The notes below the pieces were generated by a model. The model had not been told where the DNA came from. It saw nothing but the letters and a program-made list of their open reading frames with translations, and made no database searches. A stretch of 50,235 bases of DNA from NCBI RefSeq assembly GCF_002217475.1, contig NZ_MUHH01000001.1:1-50235 (forward strand), written 5' to 3'. The translations under genes were made by a program, and so were the position numbers. This document shows, piece after piece, positions 43,361-50,235 of this stretch. This stretch comes from Flavobacterium tructae (lineage in GTDB: Bacteria; Bacteroidota; Bacteroidia; Flavobacteriales; Flavobacteriaceae). Each line of letters starts with the position of its first letter. The stretch's first letter is position 1.

Positions 43361-43398
43361 AACCACCACGATGTATTTCATGGTGGTTTTTTATTTTA
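43361..43398 (+). terminator. Terminator of the nrnA-gldI-PPIase operon
   Basis: AACCACCA (43361-43368) pairs with TGGTGGTT (43381-43388). The T run of the right arm continues into TTTTATTTT. Confidence 0.85.
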
Positions 43399-43502
43399 TA
43401 CCATCCTGTCAAATCTTCAATTTTAAACCTCACAAAAAGAATGAAATAAACGCAATCACAACGTTTCTCAATATTTTCTATTAAATCCTAAACAAAATAG
43501 CT

Positions 43503-43510
43503 TACCTTTG
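43503..43510 (+). promoter_or_regulatory. Predicted -7 promoter box for the EamA transporter
   Basis: TACCTTTG matches TAnnTTTG exactly, 33 nt before the start codon. A TTTTC about 25 nt upstream may be a degenerate -33 element. Confidence 0.5.
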
Positions 43511-43543
43511 CCGGCTTAAATTTTTTAAAATAAACAGATTAAG

Positions 43544-44443
43544 ATGTCACAAAACAATGTATTAAAAGGAGTATTTTTAGTAGCCTTAGGAGCTACAACT
43601 TATGGGATGTTAGCCACTTTCGTAAAAATGGCCTACACAGAAGGATATACTACTGCCGAAGTAACTACCTCTCAATTTGTATTAGGAATCATTGGTATTT
43701 TACTAATCAATACATTCCAAAAACTAAAACATAAAGACAATGTTGTGAAAGCAACGCCAAAAAACATATTCAGCTTAATGCTTGCCGGTACTTCATTAGG
43801 AATGACGAGTTTGTTTTATTATTTGGCAGTAAAATACATCCCTGTTTCAATTGGTATCGTTTTACTAATGCAAACAGTCTGGATAGGAGTTTTACTTGAA
43901 ATGATCTTAGAAAAGAAATTACCTTCCAAACAAAAAGTTTTTTCGGTATTTATTGTTCTTATTGGTACTGTTTTAGCCACTAATATTCTACACAACGAAA
44001 TCGAACTGGACTGGAGAGGGCTTGTTTGGGGAATGCTGGCAGCTGCCTCTTTTACCACTACTATGTTTACCGCCAATCGCGTTGCAACCGAAATCTCGTC
44101 GGCACAACGTAGTTTGTACATGCTGTTTGGAGGTGCCATTATCGTATTTTCATTTGCCTTGGTAACACAGGTTACTCCTTTTAACCTTGCTATTTTTGCA
44201 AAATGGGGAATCATATTGGCTTTATTCGGAACTATCATTCCTCCAATGTTAATGAATCTTGGATTTCCATTAACTGGAATTGGTCTTGGAAGTATCGTTT
44301 CTGCCCTTGAGTTGCCAGTTTCAGTAACCATGGCCTACGTTTTATTAAATGAAGAAGTAATTCTTTCACAATGGATTGGAATTATTCTAATCATTTTAGC
44401 CATTGTTATTATGAATGTAAATTTCAAACGCAAGAACAGCTAA
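43544..44443 (+). CDS. EamA/DMT-family transporter
   Basis: This 299-residue inner-membrane protein has about ten predicted transmembrane helices in two homologous EamA halves (GVFLVALGATTYGMLATFVKM at the start, WRGLVWGMLAAASFTTTMFT at the start of the second half). It belongs to the drug/metabolite transporter superfamily, which exports amino acids, nucleotides or other small molecules. Substrate cannot be read from sequence. Its own promoter and flanking gaps indicate a single-gene transcript. Confidence 0.9.
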   Translation: MSQNNVLKGVFLVALGATTYGMLATFVKMAYTEGYTTAEVTTSQFVLGIIGILLINTFQKLKHKDNVVKATPKNIFSLMLAGTSLGMTSLFYYLAVKYIPVSIGIVLLMQTVWIGVLLEMILEKKLPSKQKVFSVFIVLIGTVLATNILHNEIELDWRGLVWGMLAAASFTTTMFTANRVATEISSAQRSLYMLFGGAIIVFSFALVTQVTPFNLAIFAKWGIILALFGTIIPPMLMNLGFPLTGIGLGSIVSALELPVSVTMAYVLLNEEVILSQWIGIILIILAIVIMNVNFKRKNS

Positions 44444-44528
44444 TTTAGAAACACTCTAAAAAAAAGCCTCTTGTAGTGCAATAATTGTTAATTTTTTTAT
44501 AAATTCGTGATAAACAATCCTATTTATC

Positions 44529-44885
44529 ATGAATTTACCCTGGCATTTATATTTAATGGCTTCGCTTTATATTATTGCCGGATTAAATCATTTCAGAAAA
44601 CCGGGAATGTACTTTAAGATCATTCCCCCTTTTTTTTCAAATCCTAAATTAATAAATATTTTAAGTGGTGTTGCCGAGGTCATCTTCGGCATACTCCTCC
44701 TGATTCCTGTTACCTCTCATTTTGGTGCATGGGGAATTATAGCTACTTTAATTGCTGTATTCCCTTCCAATCTCTATATGTATCAGAATAAAAAAGCAAG
44801 TTTTGGTTTACCAAAGTGGATTTTGTTTATACGCTTGCCCATTCAGATTGTTTTGATTTTGTGGGCATACCAATATACTTTTTAA
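44529..44885 (+). CDS. DoxX-like four-helix membrane protein
   Basis: This 118-residue inner-membrane protein has four predicted transmembrane helices. The stretch ASLYIIAGLNHFRKPGMY and LSGVAEVIFGILLLIP are typical of the DoxX/MauE-like family found widely in Bacteroidota. Function is not established; relatives are tied to redox or thiol homeostasis. aqpZ follows 29 nt later and is probably cotranscribed. Confidence 0.82.
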   Translation: MNLPWHLYLMASLYIIAGLNHFRKPGMYFKIIPPFFSNPKLINILSGVAEVIFGILLLIPVTSHFGAWGIIATLIAVFPSNLYMYQNKKASFGLPKWILFIRLPIQIVLILWAYQYTF

Positions 44886-44914
44886 CAATCAACTATTAAT
44901 TAAAACTATTTATT

Positions 44915-45622
44915 ATGAAAAAATTATTTGCAGAGTTTTTTGGAACTTTTTGGCTGGTTTTTGGAGGTTGTGGAAGCGCAATTTTTGCAGCCGGAATTCC
45001 CGACTTAGGAATCGGATTTGCAGGTGTTGCACTGGCTTTCGGTTTAACAGTACTTACAATGGCTTATGCCGTAGGACATATTTCAGGAGGCCACTTTAAT
45101 CCTGCTGTTTCTTTTGGTCTATGGGCAGGCGGCAGATTTCCTGCAAAAGACTTAATTCCTTACATAGTCGCTCAATGCGTTGGTGCTCTTGCGGCCGCAG
45201 GAACTTTATTCACCATTGCATCAGGAAAAGCCGGTTTTGCCATTGATAATACCAAAGCAGGAGCTTTTGCCTCTAATGGTTTTGGAGCCTTCTCCCCTGA
45301 CGGATATTCCCTGCAATCTGCTTTTATCGCTGAGTTTGTACTAACATTGTTTTTCTTATTAGTAATTTTAGGAGCTACAGATAAATTTGCCAACGGAAGA
45401 TTTGCCGGTATTGCAATTGGTTTTGCTCTAACCTTAATACACCTAATCAGTATTCCAATTACCAATACTTCGGTAAATCCAGCAAGATCATTATCTCAGG
45501 CCATTTTTGTTGGTGGAGAGCCGCTTTCTCAAGTCTGGCTGTTTTGGGCAGCTCCAATTCTGGGTGCTATTGTAGCCGGTTTCATTTATAAAACCGTACT
45601 GCAAAATCACGCCGAAGCTTAA
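44915..45622 (+). CDS. aqpZ: Aquaporin Z
   Basis: This 235-residue inner-membrane water channel has six helices and two NPA half-helices: NPA at 62-64 ([11 protein letters not shown]) and NPA at 188-190 (NTSVNPARS). The selectivity-filter residues Phe42, His176, Thr185 and Arg191 correspond to Phe43, His174, Thr183 and Arg189 of E. coli AqpZ, which marks a water-specific channel and not a glycerol facilitator. It lies between DoxX-like and GlsB-like genes in a probable stress-related membrane operon. Confidence 0.96.
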   Translation: MKKLFAEFFGTFWLVFGGCGSAIFAAGIPDLGIGFAGVALAFGLTVLTMAYAVGHISGGHFNPAVSFGLWAGGRFPAKDLIPYIVAQCVGALAAAGTLFTIASGKAGFAIDNTKAGAFASNGFGAFSPDGYSLQSAFIAEFVLTLFFLLVILGATDKFANGRFAGIAIGFALTLIHLISIPITNTSVNPARSLSQAIFVGGEPLSQVWLFWAAPILGAIVAGFIYKTVLQNHAEA

Positions 45623-45655
45623 TCAACTCCTCTTTAACCTCAAAAAAATTAACAT

Positions 45656-45898
45656 ATGGAATTTTTATATTTTTTACTTATTGGTGCAATATCTGGATGG
45701 CTTGCAGGTCAGATCTGGAAAGGTGCAGGTTTTGGATTATTAGGTAATATCGTCGTAGGAATTGTTGGCGGTATTATTGGAGGCTGGATTGCCGGTAAAT
45801 TAGGTATCGGTGGTGGCGGACTTCTTTGGCAAATTATAATTGCTGTTGGAGGAGCCTGGGTCTTACTGTTCATAATCAGCTTAATCAAAAAAGCATAA
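45656..45898 (+). CDS. GlsB/YeaQ/YmgE-family small membrane protein
   Basis: This 80-residue inner-membrane protein has three hydrophobic segments and many Gly residues (GAISGWLAGQIWKGAGFGLLG, GIVGGIIGGWIAGKLG). The family was once named transglycosylase-associated and is induced by stress; molecular function is unknown. It begins 33 nt after aqpZ and is followed by a hairpin, so it ends that operon. Confidence 0.9.
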   Translation: MEFLYFLLIGAISGWLAGQIWKGAGFGLLGNIVVGIVGGIIGGWIAGKLGIGGGGLLWQIIIAVGGAWVLLFIISLIKKA

Positions 45899-45919
45899 AT
45901 CTTTGCTTATAACTATCAC

Positions 45920-45968
45920 AAAAGAGAAAATCAAATATACTTCTATTCGGTTTTCTCTTTTCTTTTTT
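45920..45968 (+). terminator. Terminator after the aqpZ cluster
   Basis: AAAAGAGAAAA (45920-45930) pairs with TTTTCTCTTTT (45951-45961), followed by CTTTTTTT. Confidence 0.72.
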
Positions 45969-46045
45969 TCAGAAGAACTTACCTGTATTTGTTTTTCTTC
46001 AACAATCTGAATCACCCTTATTTTGTATCACTCTAATATAGCCTT

Positions 46046-46873
46046 ATGAATGATATTGTTGCCTATTTCAGTACAATTCCGTCTTCGCACAGAAGCTTAA
46101 TTCTGGTTGGCGGAATTACCTTTTTTTGGATGATTGAAAATACCTTTCCCCTGTTCCGGATGCACTATCGAAAATGGCAGCATGCAGGAATCAATTTTTT
46201 CCTGACTTTCACTACCATAATTGTCAATTTTGTTTTAGCTTTTATTTTAATTAAAACAGCAAACTGGACGACTGAAAACCACTTTGGACTATTACAATGG
46301 TTACCCGCTTTACCGCTGTGGCTTTACACCATCATTGGTTTACTATTGCTGGATTTAATTGGTGCCTATACTCCTCATTATGTACAGCACAGGTTCAAAA
46401 TTTTATGGCGTTTTCATCTTGTTCATCACACCGATACCTGGATTGACACTACATCCGCAAATCGGCATCACCCCGGTGAAAGCATTATCCGATTTATCTT
46501 TACAACTCTTGGGGTTTTGATCATCGGAAGTCCAATGTGGATGGTTTTTCTATACCAAACCTTGTCTGTTATTTCTACACAGTTTACTCATGCCAATATA
46601 GCATTGCCTCAAAAACTAGACACTTTACTAAGTTATTTTATCGTTTCTCCGAATATGCACAAAGTACATCATCATTACGTTCTGCCATATACAGACAGTA
46701 ATTATGGCAACATTTTTTCGGTTTGGGACCGTCTGTTTGGTACTTTCACCACTTTACCCAGAGACAAAATAATTTATGGCGTAGATACCCACATGGCCGT
46801 TGAAGAAAACAACAATTTGAAAAATCTATTAAAAATACCGTTTCAAAAATCGAGATCCGCAAAAAACAGTTAA
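46046..46873 (+). CDS. Sterol desaturase / fatty acid hydroxylase family membrane protein
   Basis: This 275-residue inner-membrane di-iron enzyme of the fatty acid hydroxylase superfamily has several transmembrane helices and the histidine clusters that bind iron: H111-YVQ-H115, H124-LV-HH128, HH at 141-142 and HKVHHHY near residue 210. All clusters are present, so it should be active. Bacterial members hydroxylate or desaturate lipids such as fatty acids, carotenoids or hopanoid-like compounds; the substrate here is unknown. It appears to be a single-gene unit. Confidence 0.88.
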   Translation: MNDIVAYFSTIPSSHRSLILVGGITFFWMIENTFPLFRMHYRKWQHAGINFFLTFTTIIVNFVLAFILIKTANWTTENHFGLLQWLPALPLWLYTIIGLLLLDLIGAYTPHYVQHRFKILWRFHLVHHTDTWIDTTSANRHHPGESIIRFIFTTLGVLIIGSPMWMVFLYQTLSVISTQFTHANIALPQKLDTLLSYFIVSPNMHKVHHHYVLPYTDSNYGNIFSVWDRLFGTFTTLPRDKIIYGVDTHMAVEENNNLKNLLKIPFQKSRSAKNS

Positions 46874-46993
46874 AATCATTAAAAAAAACAGCATTCATCG
46901 AACCAACTAATTATTTTTTTTATTAATATTGATACTTAAATTGAAAATCAATCTATTAATCATTAACCTCTATTTTGAATTAATTTTCACGTG

Positions 46994-47272
46994 ATGAAAA
47001 AGAGTAACCGCAAAGAATTGAATTGGGAACAAACTGAAAAAATTGTTTCGTTAGCCTTAGAAGAAAAAAATCCATTTGAAATCATAAAAAAGGAATTTGG
47101 ATTGGCAGAAAAAGAAATTCTGGAAATCATGAAAAAGAAAATGCCCCTTGAGAAATTTGAGATGTGGAAAAAAAAGGCAATTGCAAATAAACCAAAACCA
47201 AAACCAGTTAAAATAGACGATTTTGACGAAGATTTGGATGGCAAATATTATATAAAAAACAAACTAGATTAA
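46994..47272 (+). CDS. DUF2805 (TIGR03643) family protein
   Basis: This 92-residue cytosolic protein starts at the ATG at 46994; a GTG one codon upstream is also in frame. It matches the DUF2805 pattern: WEQTEKIVSLALEEKNPFEI, a short helix-turn-helix-like EFGLAEKEILEIMKKKMP, EMWKKKA, and a basic Lys/Pro tail. The function is unknown; the helical fold and basic tail would suit nucleic-acid binding. A terminator follows at 47278. Confidence 0.82.
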   Translation: MKKSNRKELNWEQTEKIVSLALEEKNPFEIIKKEFGLAEKEILEIMKKKMPLEKFEMWKKKAIANKPKPKPVKIDDFDEDLDGKYYIKNKLD

Positions 47273-47277
47273 AATAT

Positions 47278-47306
47278 AACTCCTGAATTTCAGGAGTTTT
47301 TTTTTA
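47278..47306 (+). terminator. Terminator after the DUF2805 gene
   Basis: AACTCCTG (47278-47285) and CAGGAGTT (47291-47298) with a 5-nt loop, followed by TTTTTTTATTTT. Confidence 0.88.
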
Positions 47307-47371
47307 TTTTTAACCGAAATGTAACTTTTTTACCTTTTGTGTGTCAAATAGCGATAACCAAATATGAAGAA

Positions 47372-49231
47372 ATGAAGAAAATAATTTACACCTTAGCGCT
47401 TGCAGTCACACTTTGGAGCTGTAAAACAGGGAGTTCCTCCAGTACAGCAAAAAACAATGTTGTAGACGTAAACATTAATCTTGTTGATGTAAAAGACGAC
47501 AAAGTTCTGGTAACGGTAACCCCTCCGCAAATAAAAACTGACGAAGTAATTTACAGTATCCCAAAAACGGTTCCGGGAACTTATTCTACGGATAATTACG
47601 GTAAATTTTCAGGTGATTTTAAAGCCTTTGATGCCAAAGGAAATGAATTAACTGTAAAAAGGATTGATGACAACTCCTGGTCTATTTCAGATGCAAAAAA
47701 ATTAAAAAAAGTTACCTATTGGGTAGGAGATACTTTTGATACTGAAAAAGGAACGGGATTTGGAAATGATGACGTATTTTCTCCTGCCGGAACAAATATC
47801 AATGCGGGCGTTAATTTCTTAGTTAATACACACGGTTTTGTAGGTTACTTTCAGGATAAATTAGAAATTCCTTATAAAGTTACAGTAACACATCCTGAAA
47901 CACTTTGGGGAGCCACTTCAATGACAGATGAAGACGCCAGCAAAACAAGTGACGTTTTTACCACTTCCCGCTATGCTGTTTTAGTCGAAAATCCGATCAT
48001 GTACTCTAAACCTGATTATACGACTTTCAACGTAAATGGAATGGATATTTTAATCGCCGTTTATTCTCCAACCGGAAAGTTTACAGCCGAAAGCATCACT
48101 CCTGAAATGAAAACGATGATGACGGCACAAAAGAACTTTTTAGGCAAAGTAAATGCTAACAAAAAATATACTGTTCTTTTGTATCTGTCAAGTATGGCTA
48201 AGGATGATGCCCACGGTTTTGGAGCATTGGAACACCCAACGGCTACAACAGTTGTTTTACCGGAATCTATGCCTAAAGAAAAACTGGTAGAATCAATGAA
48301 AGATGTAGTTTCGCATGAATTTTTTCACATCGTAACTCCGCTAACCATTCACTCTAAAGAAATTCAGTTTTTTGATTACAATGCCCCAAAAATGTCGGAG
48401 CATTTATGGATGTACGAAGGAGTAACAGAATATTTTGCCAATCTGTTTCAAATCAATCAGGGGTTGATTAACGAAGCTGAATTTTACACGCGTATTGCCG
48501 ATAAAATTGAGCAGTCTAAACGTTTAAACGATACCATGTCGTTTACCGTAATGAGTAAAAATGTACTGGATCAGCCTTATAAAGATCAATACTTAAATGT
48601 ATATCAAAAAGGAGCTTTGATTGGAATGTGTATTGACATCATCATTAGAGAAAAAAGCAATGGAGAAAGAGGAATTCTGGATCTAATGCACAAATTATCG
48701 AATGAATATGGTATTGAAAAACCATTTAACGATAACGAACTTTTTGCTAAAGTAACTGAATTAACTTATCCTGAGGTTGGTGAATTCCTAAATAAATATG
48801 TGGCAGGAACGACTCCTATTCCTTATGACTTTTATTTAGCAAAAGTTGGTGTGACCAAAGCTTCAGAAAAAGCTCCGGCGCCAGTTTTCATTAAAGGTCA
48901 GGCACCTTATATTGGAGTTGACAAAGCTACTAAAGCCATAAATGTTCGTTCTAATATCGATTTGAATGTGTTTTTTACTAATTTAAATCTTAAAGGAGGC
49001 GATATAATACTTGCTGTAAACGATAAAGCGTACAATTTCGACAATATTTATGATTTGATTGGCGAAAGTGATAACTGGAAGGAAAATGATCCAATTACGA
49101 TTAAAATAAAACGTGCCGGTGTTGAACAAACGATCAAAGGAACCGTAAAAGTTCCGTTTGAAGAAAAAGAGACTTTTAAAGCAACAGACACTTCAAAAGA
49201 AAAACTAAAAAATGCATGGTTGAAAGGATAG
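47372..49231 (+). CDS. M61-family (glycyl aminopeptidase-like) metallopeptidase lipoprotein with PDZ domain
   Basis: The product has 619 residues from the ATG at 47372. A GTG at 47339 would extend it by 11 residues, but the signal MKKIIYTLALAVTLWSC fits the ATG, with lipidated Cys17. The N-terminal beta-domain is typical of M61. The zinc site is HEFFH (His315, Glu316, His319) with Glu349 in MYEGVTEYFA, and GALEHPTATTVVLPE supplies the substrate-anchoring region. A PDZ domain at about 515-600 (GGDIILAVNDKAYNF) completes the architecture. All catalytic residues are present. It is a membrane-anchored peptidase in the cell envelope, and a strong terminator follows. Confidence 0.93.
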   Translation: MKKIIYTLALAVTLWSCKTGSSSSTAKNNVVDVNINLVDVKDDKVLVTVTPPQIKTDEVIYSIPKTVPGTYSTDNYGKFSGDFKAFDAKGNELTVKRIDDNSWSISDAKKLKKVTYWVGDTFDTEKGTGFGNDDVFSPAGTNINAGVNFLVNTHGFVGYFQDKLEIPYKVTVTHPETLWGATSMTDEDASKTSDVFTTSRYAVLVENPIMYSKPDYTTFNVNGMDILIAVYSPTGKFTAESITPEMKTMMTAQKNFLGKVNANKKYTVLLYLSSMAKDDAHGFGALEHPTATTVVLPESMPKEKLVESMKDVVSHEFFHIVTPLTIHSKEIQFFDYNAPKMSEHLWMYEGVTEYFANLFQINQGLINEAEFYTRIADKIEQSKRLNDTMSFTVMSKNVLDQPYKDQYLNVYQKGALIGMCIDIIIREKSNGERGILDLMHKLSNEYGIEKPFNDNELFAKVTELTYPEVGEFLNKYVAGTTPIPYDFYLAKVGVTKASEKAPAPVFIKGQAPYIGVDKATKAINVRSNIDLNVFFTNLNLKGGDIILAVNDKAYNFDNIYDLIGESDNWKENDPITIKIKRAGVEQTIKGTVKVPFEEKETFKATDTSKEKLKNAWLKG

Positions 49232-49255
49232 TTCTTTTCAACTCAAACACAAAAA

Positions 49256-49282
49256 AACCGACAAGAGATTGTCGGTTTTTTT
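49256..49282 (+). terminator. Terminator of the M61 peptidase gene
   Basis: AAACCGACAA (49256-49265) and TTGTCGGTTT (49269-49278) form a perfect stem followed by TTTTT. Confidence 0.9.
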
Positions 49283-49328
49283 TATAATTATCATTGTGAG
49301 CTATCAAACTAAAACGGTAACATCGTAC

Positions 49329-49402
49329 GTCAGACTGAGCGAAGTCGAAGTCTTCAACAGTATGGACTTAGCGTGTGGGACTTCGACTTCGCTCAGTCTG
49401 AC
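49329..49402. repeat. 24-bp perfect inverted repeat (GTCAGACTGAGCGAAG family)
   Basis: The left arm (49329-49352) begins GTCAGACTGAGCGAAG and is exactly complementary to the right arm (49379-49402), with a 26-nt loop. The outer half of the arm (CTTCGCTCAGTCTGAC) is the core of the 32-bp array that follows and also appears at the window's end. Confidence 0.9.
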
Positions 49403-49627
49403 ATTATGTGCCAATATACTTCACGCAGTCTGATATTACATACCTATATACTTCGTTTAGTCTGACCTTACGTACCTATATACTTCGCTCAGTCTGACAT
49501 TATGTGCCTATATACTTCACGCAGTCTGACATTACATGCCTATATACTTCGTTTAGTCTGACCTTACGTACCTATATACTTCGCTCAGTCTGACATTACA
49601 TGCCTATATACCTCGCTCAGTGTGACA
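49387..49627. repeat. 32-bp tandem repeat array with 96-bp higher-order period
   Basis: Seven full 32-bp units start at 49387, 49419, 49451, 49483, 49515, 49547 and 49579, and a partial one starts at 49611. Their heads alternate CTTCGCTCAG, CTTCACGCAG, CTTCGTTTAG, then the same trio, then CTTCGCTCAG and CCTCGCTCAG. The array therefore also repeats every three units. There are no variable spacers, so it is not a CRISPR array. With the hairpin it fills the 429-nt gap between M61 and the next gene. Confidence 0.92.
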
Positions 49628-49660
49628 CCTGTTTGTTCTTTAGGCTACAAATCTTTTTAA

Positions 49661-50107
49661 CTACTTCTTCTTTACCGGAAATTTCCAGTCAAATTCGTCT
49701 TTATCGTTTATGATTGCACCGATTTCAAACTTCACCACTTCGTCAAATTCTGTTTGAAGGATGAACCAGTTGTCTTCATTAAAGTAATTCTCGAAAGTAT
49801 CAAAAGTTTCCTGATTGTATTTTGTAATTCCTTTTGTTGCTAAATCTTTCTTTACATCAGCAATTTTTCTTCCGATTAGTTTGAATCCAAAAACTTCTAA
49901 ATCGCTGCTTGAAGCTACTAAATAACCTAATTTCAGGTCTTCTTCCTGATAAAACGTCAATCTGATCTTTTGTGCATTGTATACAAAAATCACATTATCA
50001 TCTTCATCTTTATAATTTTTATCAGGCTTTCCTAAAGCAGCTGTAACATCGTTCTGCTTCATTCCGAAAAGCAATTTATCAATTCCTGATTTTAGATTTA
50101 TTTTCAT
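49661..50107 (-). CDS. Small hypothetical cytosolic protein
   Basis: This 148-residue protein has no signal peptide or membrane segment. It is acidic with alternating short strands and helices: GIDKLLFGMKQNDVTAALGKP near the start, IRLTFYQEEDLKLGYLV in the middle, and WFILQTEFDEVVKFEIGAII near the end. The FGMKxxDVxxxLGKP turn recalls BamE/SmpA-like and immunity-type folds, but I do not recognise the family. It reads toward the 32-bp repeat array and has no obvious partner in the window. Confidence 0.75.
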   Translation of the reverse strand: MKINLKSGIDKLLFGMKQNDVTAALGKPDKNYKDEDDNVIFVYNAQKIRLTFYQEEDLKLGYLVASSSDLEVFGFKLIGRKIADVKKDLATKGITKYNQETFDTFENYFNEDNWFILQTEFDEVVKFEIGAIINDKDEFDWKFPVKKK

Positions 50108-50218
50108 GTTTACTTTTATTTAAAGTGCAAATTTCGGGAAGTTTTTTGTTGTTTCCCTATTAATTGTAAAATTTTCTCGAATTTAAACCTTGCCCTTTTT
50201 CAAGTTGCTTTTTTGAGT

Positions 50219-50235
50219 GTCAGGCTGAGCGAAGT
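50219..50235. repeat. Start of another GTCAG(G/A)CTGAGCGAAGT element, cut by the window edge
   Basis: GTCAGGCTGAGCGAAGT differs by one base from the first 17 nt of the inverted repeat at 49329. It shows that this repeat is dispersed and flanks the small hypothetical gene on both sides. Confidence 0.7.

Noticed and set aside
43819..44331. 170-codon open frame on the - strand
   Set aside because: It is antisense to the EamA transporter, has no signal or recognisable motif, and the + strand gene is clearly real.
49387..49627. Possible CRISPR array (32-bp periodic repeat)
   Set aside because: The whole 32-bp unit repeats without unique spacers, and no cas genes are present; it is a tandem satellite-type array.
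1..50235. tRNA, rRNA, tmRNA or other known structured RNA genes
   Set aside because: No cloverleaf with a GTTCRA T-arm and CCA end, and no rRNA-like conserved blocks, were recognised in either strand.

Overview
The window looks like a chromosomal segment of a Flavobacterium-type member of the Bacteroidota. The evidence is two SusC/SusD pairs, a GldI gliding-motility lipoprotein, lipoprotein signals of the form ..SC followed by acidic residues, AT-rich intergenic DNA, -33/-7 promoters (TTG, about 20 nt, TAnnTTTG-like) and few Shine-Dalgarno sequences. There are no rRNA or tRNA genes, transposase genes, phage genes or CRISPR arrays.

Region 1 (1-27.7 kb, all on +) is accessory glycan-utilisation DNA made of two linked loci. 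Locus A (335-16465) encodes SusC, SusD, an arylsulfotransferase-like lipoprotein, a di-haem cytochrome c resembling thiosulfate dehydrogenase TsdA, a GH123_N/DUF6067-like putative glycosidase, a DUF5107-TPR protein and an M1 aminopeptidase. Locus B (17170-27665) encodes SusC, SusD, a lipoprotein ending in a zinc ribbon, a DUF5077/DUF3472 lipoprotein, a GH109-type NAD-dependent glycosidase and a GH35 beta-galactosidase. The likely role is capture of a galactose/GalNAc-containing glycan or glycoprotein, surface or periplasmic trimming, and import through SusC. No local regulator is present. However, both susC genes are preceded by the same 37-bp inverted repeat at the same distance from the same promoter (dyad, 16 nt, TTG, 20 nt, TAGnTTCG), so the loci are probably co-regulated in trans.

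Region 2 (27.8-33.9 kb, on -) is housekeeping: guaA, two adjacent four-LysM proteins (one with a SPOR-like end, one with a periplasmic-binding-protein-like end) and an OsmC protein joined to the second LysM gene by a TAATG overlap.

Region 3 (34-50 kb, mostly +) holds two unknown secreted proteins, a CbpA/CbpM chaperone pair, a Rid-family protein, a CLC transporter with fluoride-exporter (CLC-F) signatures, an nrnA-like DHH phosphoesterase followed by gldI and two cyclophilin-FKBP fusion PPIases, an EamA transporter, a DoxX-like/aquaporin/GlsB membrane-protein cluster, a sterol-desaturase-like hydroxylase, a DUF2805 protein, an M61 peptidase and a small unknown protein.

The intergenic DNA is rich in small repeats: three GCCAC..GTGGC elements (two of them 78 bp and mutually inverted), three CCTCTCTAA hairpins, CTNAG octad arrays with a 90-bp tandem duplication, a 7-bp array, a 71-bp MITE-like element with apparent target duplication, and a 32-bp tandem array with 96-bp higher-order structure beside a 24-bp perfect inverted repeat. 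The most interesting items are the shared susC operator/promoter module, the redox/sulfotransfer genes in locus A, the exported zinc ribbon, the Sec-type GH109, and the structured repeats.
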